DNA from: Candidatus Falkowiibacteriota bacterium
Lineage (GTDB): Bacteria; Patescibacteriota; Patescibacteriia; Patescibacteriales; UBA12465
Reading direction: 5' to 3'
DNA length: 64,000 bases
Assembly: GCA_026396875.1 (NCBI GenBank)
Contig: JAPLVY010000005.1
Location: 1-64,000 of the forward strand
The translations under genes were made by a program, and so were the position numbers. The notes beneath the pieces were generated by a model. That model was not told where the DNA came from and ran no database searches. It saw only the letters and a program-made list of their open reading frames with translations. Positions 51,201 to 59,109 of this stretch are shown piece after piece; positions within the stretch are counted from its first letter, which is position 1, and the number at the start of each line of letters is the position of its first letter.

Positions 51201-52357
51201 TCAAATGCCCATTCCTGAGGCATCGAACTAAATTCATTGGCCTTTGCGTTAAAGGCCTCGAAAGCTTGGCTCGAGTCAGCACTCAGACCTTCAAAAGTAT
51301 TGAAGTCAATGACCAATTTCCCGTCCTCTTCTCTCATCTCTTTTCCCATTCCTTTGGCAATATCAACCAATCTTTCTGCATAGAGAAGTCTGTCTTCCGA
51401 ATCAACGGAGGTCGACTGAAGGTTGGCTTTTTCTAATTTGGCAAGCTGGAAACCCCTAGTCATTTTTTTCCACATTCGACCATTCCAGCTGGTTTCACCA
51501 TTTCTTTTGTCAGTGGCTTGATTGAACTGTTCTTGGGCCTTTGTGCGTGCTTCCTCGAGATAAAGCTGCACCAGGCCATCTTTCACAAATTTTTGCTGCC
51601 CGGGGCTCAGAGACTCGAACTTACTAGGAGCCACTTCTGTTTTGTTGCTGTCAGTAATAGTTTCTCTAATTTCTTGCAAAGCTTTTTCTTTTTGATGTAA
51701 TAGCTCTTCATTTTCCTCAATCGCCTTCTCGTCATAAGTACCGGTTTCATTTTTCTGTTCAGCCGCTCTGATAAGCTCTCGATGGGCCTTAATCTCTTCG
51801 ATTAGAGCTTGTTCCTGGCTATTTAAGTTTTCAGTAACAGCCAGTTTTTCGGCAATCTTATTATTTACCAAGACTCCTTCGGCTTGCTGTTTTTCTAATT
51901 GTCTTACTAGTTTTTCATTTGCCTCATATGTTTCTAAGTCTTCGGCTTTCTCGGCTAAGTTTATTCGCTCACGACAAGCTGCTATCTGACGACTTATCTC
52001 TTCCAGGTCGACTGGCTTCGGATCAAGTTTGTCCTCAAAGTTTTGAACAATTTTGTCGATCTCCTTTTTTCCGGAAACAACAACCATGGTTCTTTCGTTA
52101 TCAATAGACTTTGCCTCCACTTCCGCCTCTCCGTCGAGTTCTCCGGCTGAATTCTCAAGATCTTGATCACGGTTGGCCTTTTCGGCCAGTTCAGCCATCT
52201 TCTCATCCGAAGCTCTATACACCACCCTCAAAACTTCCGAAGGATTTTCTGGATTAAATTTTTGTTTTTCATTTTGCTGATTTTTGTTTTCAAAACCAGA
52301 CGTATTGTTGCCAAAATCTTTTTGATTTGCACCCTTCGGTTGTTTTAATGCTCTCAT
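48230..52357 (-). CDS. giant coiled-coil membrane protein of unknown function
   Basis: Long Glu/Lys/Gln-rich coiled-coil N-terminal half, two candidate TM segments, low-complexity Ser/Asn-rich repeats; start chosen at MRALKQPKG. Confidence 0.8.
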   Translation of the reverse strand: MRALKQPKGANQKDFGNNTSGFENKNQQNEKQKFNPENPSEVLRVVYRASDEKMAELAEKANRDQDLENSAGELDGEAEVEAKSIDNERTMVVVSGKKEIDKIVQNFEDKLDPKPVDLEEISRQIAACRERINLAEKAEDLETYEANEKLVRQLEKQQAEGVLVNNKIAEKLAVTENLNSQEQALIEEIKAHRELIRAAEQKNETGTYDEKAIEENEELLHQKEKALQEIRETITDSNKTEVAPSKFESLSPGQQKFVKDGLVQLYLEEARTKAQEQFNQATDKRNGETSWNGRMWKKMTRGFQLAKLEKANLQSTSVDSEDRLLYAERLVDIAKGMGKEMREEDGKLVIDFNTFEGLSADSSQAFEAFNAKANEFSSMPQEWAFESAKSSDRTKFEKAKHEYETQKLDLLDKIIAEKGEMEALQGVNDIDNQVAMRQFLTNHPEVQKEFDHVKNDSPYKRLFSSLLAERGAMTGAGFAARNVAKYAGHLQLVSSAVSLSAMPVIAGVIGAWRGRARADKKIKEGDIQGRHQEKGESALSQERGALLIGLQKLVPAEFSLSPDEWLAEQATEEEKTAYQELKDKFDKVNAKFEKSELGISRNADGTVKKIKRGLEANISQAGDLTDKLNQAVTRFEQAVQSNESPERLEELRGALTSRLEFSQNKLEDGLVGFGSGAERSAKYLSFTQALEKAKVLHYYSENTDKVNERVVSFMDHLKGEISSKRSSYKNQQMVLGALMGAAAFGVGMKLREGAHALYEGSALQETVNETFSKIGSGVKELSQDIFGHEKITKAAVVGGTSVSQVGGMEMHNIAQNEAPSVNESAKTVGQKSPSGIVNKKINIPKVKIETAGAGAKIPDMYDSQGNKIAFLDEKGNAILSDGRLISKEFINGVPTTISSEGAVTENLAGNPAPDNLQEVKLGGGVSAFNNNVPQNIISEESNTLEDLNENLNKEMRKIPSMDGKKSPLSGLVNKAVSGVKNVAETPKASSVNLGVNNFNNNEGLPNLMSNDMATATVETTPEVSAAMPTSSESLSAVNPSGDEGLPGIMSSDNAGEVSGINQGNLSTADNLDRPINLAEAGTLKGSSVFDIPEKVNIPESNNLSNNENYFGVNDGSPVRTNASEIAVSGSSNSSVTEKMDLGRGPKMPIGGDIVEPAKNVIPSELTNQNLDYPINNGQEVTLDKNSSVFNTPTKSLSQELAEQVAKSKLANSELAGISSKLLEDLSSEKIASADDLVNNFGKLNEGLEVTSKAKEALYNIWDAAQYKVSNPEYYAAILAENLRTAQHEVLLSGVGKNLAEGIFTGKPGFKNAADLIDRFRELNKNVVLSGKEKALLSRAWTYYAELKQEGGKELPRNIASLIGNVEDILLKRLNG

Positions 52358-52365
52358 ATAATATA

Positions 52366-52388
52366 AAACCACCCCTCCTTAGGTGGTT
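52366..52388 (-). promoter_or_regulatory. hairpin sequestering the SD and the upstream stop codon
   Basis: minus strand AACCACC-TAAGGAGG-GGTGGTT; loop holds TAA stop of the 73-aa ORF and the AAGGAGG SD-like sequence. Confidence 0.55.
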
Positions 52389-52600
52389 TTTTTAAATTCT
52401 TTCCTAATTTTTAATAATTGTTCTTTTTCTTGAGTTTGCTTATATAAGGTTATCAAGTCGATTTTTTTCTGATGAAGTCTCTGCAGCTCAGACATGGTTT
52501 CATTAAAAGACTTATCTATCTCCAATAAAGCACTCTCGAAGTCGGCGGACAAATCCAAAGATGGCGAGTCGGCCACGCCTTGCTTACTCTCTAATTTCAT
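52379..52600 (-). CDS. small coiled-coil hypothetical protein
   Basis: 73-aa ORF co-directional with the giant coiled-coil gene. Confidence 0.6.
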   Translation of the reverse strand: MKLESKQGVADSPSLDLSADFESALLEIDKSFNETMSELQRLHQKKIDLITLYKQTQEKEQLLKIRKEFKKTT

Positions 52601-52709
52601 AGATTTAAATAATTACTTAAATTATAGCCCGCAAGACATAAAAGGACAAGGGCCAAAATATAGAAAAAAGCCTAATAAAAATAGGGTTTTACGATACAAG
52701 CAAACACCC

Positions 52710-52738
52710 TTGACATGAGAATTAAAATCGTCTATATT
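52710..52738 (+). promoter_or_regulatory. sigma70 promoter of 16S rRNA
   Basis: TTGACA-17 nt-TATATT, ~220 nt upstream of mature 16S. Confidence 0.8.
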
Positions 52739-52962
52739 TATAACATCGCATTACAACAAGAGATAAAAGAAACAGGATATGAAGATGTCTCTGTTTTTTT
52801 CACTGCTTAATGCGGTTCCTTGAAAATTGAAATTGGTGAAGTTATAACGATCATAATCGTTTATTTCTTATTTTGGTGCGAACAGGCACCAATTCGGATA
52901 ACAAAAATTTTTTTCCGTTATTTAAAACGGACTTTCATATCGAGAGCTATCAGCTTTCTTTT

Positions 52963-54430
<1,468 letters not shown>

Positions 54431-54550
54431 CTAGGGAGTTTAAAACCAATACCTAACGGTATTCCGGTTTTAAGTCGACCTTGGAGCTTGCTCCAAGGAT
54501 AGAAGAGTTGGTGCCTGTTTGCATTGAAATGCAAAACAAGTTATAGACGA

Positions 54551-54586
54551 CTGATCGGCATTATCACCAAATTTCAATTTCTCAAT
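54551..54586 (+). other. 3' arm of pre-16S processing stem (5' arm 52819-52854)
   Basis: reverse complement of CTGATCGGCATTATCACCAAATTTCAATTTCTCAA resembles leader TTGAAAATTGAAATTGGTGAAGTTATAACGATCA. Confidence 0.7.
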
Positions 54587-54587
54587 A

Positions 54588-54618
54588 TAAAAAGACCACG
54601 TTTTACGTGGTCTTTTTT
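54588..54618 (+). terminator. intrinsic terminator of the 16S transcript
   Basis: AAAAAGACCACGttttaCGTGGTCTTTTTT. Confidence 0.9.
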
Positions 54619-54689
54619 GTTTGTTTGACATAATAAGAGAAATTGTGATAACCTTGCTTATTACATTAACAATCAAAACTGATACAAGC

Positions 54690-55355
54690 ATGGGAGGAAA
54701 TAATTTTAATTCCAAAATTTTACAAATGTCCAAGGCTACCAAAAAGTCTGTGACAGAAATTAAATTAATTGTAGGAATTCCCTTTGACGGAGTTTTACAA
54801 TTCAAAAATGCCGAAGAGGCGAGAAATCACTTTCTGGAGATCACCGCCGGATATGATCCGGGAGATTTATTAAAAATGCCATCAGAAATTCTAGAGAAAG
54901 CTTTGCCAACTCTGGAAATTTGGTCTCATTTATTTATTTTTGAGGTTTCACAAATCAGAAATAAAAGGAGGGCTAGGGCAATGCTAAAAAAATGCCCACC
55001 AAACAACACGGCGGAAAAAGTGGTTATTAAAAAGATCGCCGAACTTTATGGTGTTACACCGGAAAAATTCTGCCGATTAAAATTAGCGGAAGCTAAAAAT
55101 CTTGAAGAAGCAATAACAATCGCTTTCAGATTTATGCCAGTTAGCACCCATATTATTGGGCCGAAAGGAAAAATACTCTTTATGAGGAATTCCATCCCTC
55201 TTAATTCAGATTTTACGTCTGAGATAAACATTAAATCTCCAGACAAAGAAGACCAAAATATTCTTTTCTCTGCCGGTTTGCGGAAAGGCATGGACGCCCC
55301 AATTATTGAACTAAGAAAAGCGAGTGACTTGGCGGATTGGAATGACAAATGGTAA
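54690..55355 (+). CDS. hypothetical protein (start uncertain; supplied ORF begins 54621)
   Basis: Long ORF followed by terminator; TTGACA-like box at 54625 lies within the upstream part of the longest ORF. Confidence 0.6.
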   Translation: MGGNNFNSKILQMSKATKKSVTEIKLIVGIPFDGVLQFKNAEEARNHFLEITAGYDPGDLLKMPSEILEKALPTLEIWSHLFIFEVSQIRNKRRARAMLKKCPPNNTAEKVVIKKIAELYGVTPEKFCRLKLAEAKNLEEAITIAFRFMPVSTHIIGPKGKILFMRNSIPLNSDFTSEINIKSPDKEDQNILFSAGLRKGMDAPIIELRKASDLADWNDKW

Positions 55356-55377
55356 ATAAAAAGTATTTCTAGCAAAC

Positions 55378-55408
55378 AAAAAGGACTTTTCAAAAAAGCC
55401 CTTTTTTT
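55378..55408. terminator. bidirectional terminator
   Basis: AAAAAGGACTTTTcaaaaAAGCCCTTTTTTT. Confidence 0.6.
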
Positions 55409-55424
55409 ATTTTCTATAATTATT

Positions 55425-56414
55425 CTATCTCACCCCGACAACGCCTCTCACCTTCCCCATTTTTTCCTCAGCGATTTTTGTCGCCTGTTTGCGGCCTTTT
55501 TCTAAGATTTTTTTCGCGTCGACATCGGAAATTTTGTTAAACTTCTTTTGAAAATCTATCAAAAACACCGCAACCACCTCGGCTAATTCTTTCTTGAAAT
55601 CGCCATAGCCCTTACCGGTAAATTTCTTTTCTAAACTTTTTATGCTTTCACCACTCAAAGATGAATGGATAGTTAAGAGATTCGCGAGGGCTGGTTTATT
55701 TTTTTGATCATAAATAATTTCACTACCAGAATCCGTTACCGCCTTCATGATTTTTTTTCTCGCAATTTCTGGTTCATCCAACAAAGCGATTGCACCAGCC
55801 GGATTTTCGTCACTCTTAGCCATTTTCTTACTAGGATCATTCAAACTCATAATTCTTGCCCCCTCTTTTTTTACCATTGCTTCCGGAATAGTAAATACTG
55901 GACCATACTGGTTATTAAAACGTTTAGCGATATCGCGAGCCAATTCAACGTGCTGCTTTTGATCGTCGCCAACAGGCACTATCTGAGTGTCATATAAAAT
56001 AATGTCGGCCGCCATGAGGACTGGGTAATCGAATAGGCCAACGGAGACCGAGTCCTGTTTGTCTCCCGCCTTATCTTTAAACTGGGTCATCTTTTTGAGG
56101 TCGGCCATATAAGCGCCGCAACAATTCAAAACCCAAGCCAACTCAGTGTGCGCTGGCACCGCTGACTGTTGAAAAATTATCGACTTTTTCGAATTAATAC
56201 CTGAGGCTAAATAAATCTTGGTGATATCCAAAATTCTTCGACGCAAATCTGTCGGATTTTGTTTAACGGTAATCGCGTGATAATCAACTACCGAAAAAAT
56301 ACAATTATATTCATCCTGCATTGTCACCCACTGAGAAATCGCCCCAATATAGTTACCGATTGTTAGGTCTCCGCTAGGTTTAATTCCCGAGAAAATCGTT
56401 TTTTTGCTTGTCAT
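55425..56414 (-). CDS. trpS: tryptophanyl-tRNA synthetase
   Basis: FSGIKPSGDLTIGNYIGAI, YPVLMAADIILYDTQIVPVGDDQKQHVELARDIA, KMAKS. Confidence 0.97.
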   Translation of the reverse strand: MTSKKTIFSGIKPSGDLTIGNYIGAISQWVTMQDEYNCIFSVVDYHAITVKQNPTDLRRRILDITKIYLASGINSKKSIIFQQSAVPAHTELAWVLNCCGAYMADLKKMTQFKDKAGDKQDSVSVGLFDYPVLMAADIILYDTQIVPVGDDQKQHVELARDIAKRFNNQYGPVFTIPEAMVKKEGARIMSLNDPSKKMAKSDENPAGAIALLDEPEIARKKIMKAVTDSGSEIIYDQKNKPALANLLTIHSSLSGESIKSLEKKFTGKGYGDFKKELAEVVAVFLIDFQKKFNKISDVDAKKILEKGRKQATKIAEEKMGKVRGVVGVR

Positions 56415-56546
56415 ATAATATTTATAACTGCTTTTTATACTAATATTTTAAGGCAATAAGGCCGATTTAGCAAATAAAAAAGAGTTTGACTTCTTTATTT
56501 TGATTTAAACGCAGGTTAACCAAATAAAAAATATCAAACTCTTGAG

Positions 56547-56664
56547 AGCGGAAGACGAGACTCGAACTCATGACCCCAACCATAAAATAGTAAAATATTA
56601 ACTAAAATTATGGAAACAACAGACCATTTTAGGATTGTGCTCTAACCAACTGAGCTACCTCCGC
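56547..56664 (-). tRNA. tRNA-like gene with ~44-nt insertion in the anticodon loop; scaffold resembles tRNA-Gly (U73)
   Basis: GCGGAGG/TCTTCCGC acceptor, GCTC-AGTTGGTTA-GAGC D-arm, CAATC/GGTTG anticodon stem, ATGAG-TTCGAGT-CTCGT T-arm; 51 nt instead of 7 between anticodon-stem strands. Confidence 0.8.
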
Positions 56665-56793
56665 AAGGGTTTTTAAAATGAACAAATTCATGTGGGTTAG
56701 TATACCCAACTACTTTTTCTTTTTTTCTTTGATTACTTGTAACCGCGCGGCGAATGACACTAAATTTGTGCCACCAAAAAAATTTCAGAAAAG

Positions 56794-56813
56794 GAGTTGC
56801 GGCGCCGCAACTC
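56794..56813. other. perfect 20-bp palindrome
   Basis: GAGTTGCGGCGCCGCAACTC equals its reverse complement. Confidence 0.85.
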
Positions 56814-56847
56814 ACGAGTAGTTGGGCAACGGTCCCCTTTTTCTTAA

Positions 56848-56869
56848 AAAGCTAATTAATTTAGCTTTG
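56848..56869 (-). terminator. terminator after tRNA(CAT)
   Basis: AAAAAGCTaattaatttAGCTTT. Confidence 0.5.
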
Positions 56870-56871
56870 CG

Positions 56872-56944
56872 CTCCCCCGGTGAGACTTGAACCCACGACC
56901 AAGACATTATGAGTGTCCTACTCTACCAACTGAGCTACAGAGGA
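56872..56944 (-). tRNA. tRNA with anticodon CAT (Met, or Ile2 if lysidine-modified)
   Basis: TCCTCTGTAGCTCAGTTGGTAGAGTAGGACACTCATAATGTCTTGGTCGTGGGTTCAAGTCTCACCGGGGGAG folds as cloverleaf. Confidence 0.92.
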
Positions 56945-56985
56945 ATATTTTTCTTAAATGAACGAAAACGCCAGAATTCTTAGTT

Positions 56986-57077
56986 CCATCTTAAAGGCCT
57001 TTCGACAACAATCATTCAAGGAATGAAATAGTTTAACAACACAATGAGAATGATTGTCGTCTAGGGCTTTAAAATGG
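56986..57077. other. ~30-bp imperfect inverted repeat between divergent tRNA genes
   Basis: CCATCTTAAAGGCCTTTCGACAACAATCATTC ... GAATGATTGTCGTCTAGGGCTTTAAAATGG. Confidence 0.7.
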
Positions 57078-57190
57078 CAAGAAACAGCTTTCATATATTA
57101 GCAAAATAATAATTAATGTCAATAGTAAAGCTCCTTGAATAATAAATTCTTTATGCTAAGATTATGGGGTCATTTCGCCACTTCTAATCT

Positions 57191-57261
57191 CGGGGTGTAG
57201 TATAGCGGTAGTACGCGTCCATGGGGTGGATGTAGCCCGGGTTCAATTCCCGGCACCCCGA
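57191..57261 (+). tRNA. tRNA-Pro (GGG)
   Basis: CGGGGTG/CACCCCG acceptor (C1:G72), loop ATGGGGT. Confidence 0.93.
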
Positions 57262-57278
57262 CGAAGAAAATAGGTTTT

Positions 57279-57349
57279 GGGCTCGTAGTATAGTGGTAAT
57301 ACGGGGCATTCGCATTGCTCAGACGCGAGTCCGATTCTCGCCGAGTCCA
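57279..57349 (+). tRNA. tRNA-Ala (CGC)
   Basis: G3:U70 wobble in GGGCTCG/CGAGTCC acceptor, loop TTCGCAT. Confidence 0.93.
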
Positions 57350-57375
57350 CAAATATTAGCCCAAAAAGCTATAAT

Positions 57376-57446
57376 CGGGCTGTGGTATAATGGTATTATG
57401 CACGATTCGGGTTCGTGCGATCGCGGTTCGATTCCGCGCAGCCCGA
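57376..57446 (+). tRNA. tRNA-Pro (CGG)
   Basis: CGGGCTG/CAGCCCG acceptor (C1:G72), loop TTCGGGT. Confidence 0.93.
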
Positions 57447-57550
57447 CAAGAAATTGTCCAATATTACTGAAATTGCCAAATAAGGTCAAATTGGCTATAA
57501 TCTTATTAGCCCGTTGTTACTGTAAATCCCCTTAATTGGGTTTTTTTATT

Positions 57551-59104
57551 ATGATAGATTTTAAGCAAAAAATAGAGCAAGAAGAAAGATATCGCTACCC
57601 CGCGGAAGAAGATTTGCGACCAAACAAGAAGACAAAACGTCTTTTTGTCTATTTAGCGGTTTTTGGTATTCTTTCTGTATTTTTTGTTGGGAAAGTCCTT
57701 GTTTCTAGCCAAGGATCCGGTGGAAATTGGTTTACCAACACCTTTTTGGGCGGAATTTCTCATCTGATTATCAATCCTACTACCGAGTTAAACGGAGAGA
57801 AAGAGGATAGAATAAATATTCTCCTCCTTGGCACTGGCGGAGAAGGCCATGACGGCGGAAATCTAACTGACACTATAATACTGCTATCCGTAAAACCTTC
57901 AACAAAACAAGCCTCGATGATTTCTATCCCGAGAGACATGTTGGTGCCAACTACCGGAGGCTCGTGGAGAAAAGTAAATAGCATCAATGCTTTTGCCGAG
58001 ATGAAAGAAAAGGGTAGCGGTGGTCAAACGGTCGCCGATTCTCTAAGCCAACTATTAAATCAACCGATCCCCTATTACGTACGAGCTGATTTTGATGGTT
58101 TTATTAACATTGTGGATGAAGTTGGTGGCGTCGATGTTTATGTGGAGAATACCTTTGATGATTACACTTACCCCATTCGCGGACAAGAAGATAACCCAAA
58201 CTATAATTCGCGCTTTGAACATTTGCATTTTGACCAAGGATGGCAGAAAATGGATGGCTTAACTGCTCTCAAATACACGCGTAGCCGCCACGCTCTTGGC
58301 AAAGAAGGGAGTGATTTTGCCAGAGCAAGAAGACAACAAATAGTCCTTGAAGGCGTCAAAGAAAAAGTACTATCCAGAAATACTCTCACCAATCCCGCTA
58401 CCGTTTCAAAAATTATCGGAGAAATGGAATCCCACATTAGCACCAACCTGAAAGTCACGGAAATGATTAAACTCTGGAGCATGTCTAAAGATATTCAAAA
58501 AACACAAATTATCAATCGGGTATTAGACAACAGTGTTTCTGGTTTACTGATGGATAGTCGCGGTGATGACGGGGCTTATATTCTCCTGCCTCGGGGTGGT
58601 AATTTTCGCCCGGTTCAAGACATGATTTCTTCCGTCTTTGGTGATACTGTTCAGAATAATTCATCAGGAGCGGAAATTAGTGTTCCGGAAATCAAGGAAG
58701 TCAAAATTAAAAAAATCAAAGAGACCTCTAGCGTAGAAGTTCTTAATGGTACCTGGATTCCTGGTTTGGCCTCAAAGGCTGGCGGCGAACTCAAGGACGG
58801 TGGCTTTACTGTAACTAAATTAGGTAATTCACCGGAAAGGAATTATACTAAAAATACCATCTATGACCTCAGCTACGGAGAAAAGAAGGAATCACTAGAA
58901 GCTCTCAGGGCAGCATTTGAGGCTGAAGTATCATTTTCCTGGCCACTTTGGCTGGAGCAAAAAATTTCCACCTACGAAGGCAAGGCCTCTTCTAGCGATG
59001 CTACTAGCACCAGCATAATAATTGATACAAAAGGAACTAGTACGGGACCAAACTTTATTCTGATTTTAGGGGATAAAAACAACACCGCTACTGTTAACGA
59101 ATAA
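57551..59104 (+). CDS. LytR-CpsA-Psr family protein with LytR_C domain
   Basis: INILLLGTGGEGHDGGNLTDTIILLSV, SIPRDMLVPT, ALKYTRSRHALGKEGSDFARARRQQ; C-term VEVLNGTWIPGLASKAGGELKDGGFTV. Confidence 0.94.
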   Translation: MIDFKQKIEQEERYRYPAEEDLRPNKKTKRLFVYLAVFGILSVFFVGKVLVSSQGSGGNWFTNTFLGGISHLIINPTTELNGEKEDRINILLLGTGGEGHDGGNLTDTIILLSVKPSTKQASMISIPRDMLVPTTGGSWRKVNSINAFAEMKEKGSGGQTVADSLSQLLNQPIPYYVRADFDGFINIVDEVGGVDVYVENTFDDYTYPIRGQEDNPNYNSRFEHLHFDQGWQKMDGLTALKYTRSRHALGKEGSDFARARRQQIVLEGVKEKVLSRNTLTNPATVSKIIGEMESHISTNLKVTEMIKLWSMSKDIQKTQIINRVLDNSVSGLLMDSRGDDGAYILLPRGGNFRPVQDMISSVFGDTVQNNSSGAEISVPEIKEVKIKKIKETSSVEVLNGTWIPGLASKAGGELKDGGFTVTKLGNSPERNYTKNTIYDLSYGEKKESLEALRAAFEAEVSFSWPLWLEQKISTYEGKASSSDATSTSIIIDTKGTSTGPNFILILGDKNNTATVNE

Positions 59105-59109
59105 ACGAT

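Noticed and set aside
56547-56664. Group I intron in the tRNA
   Set aside because: The ~44-nt insertion is far too short for a group I catalytic core.
57370-57375. TATAAT directly before tRNA-Pro(CGG)
   Set aside because: It abuts the mature 5' end, so initiation would fall inside the tRNA; probably coincidental.
57170-57535. ORFs 57170-57352 (-) and 57293-57535 (+)
   Set aside because: They overlap the three tRNA genes; sequences are translations of tRNA.
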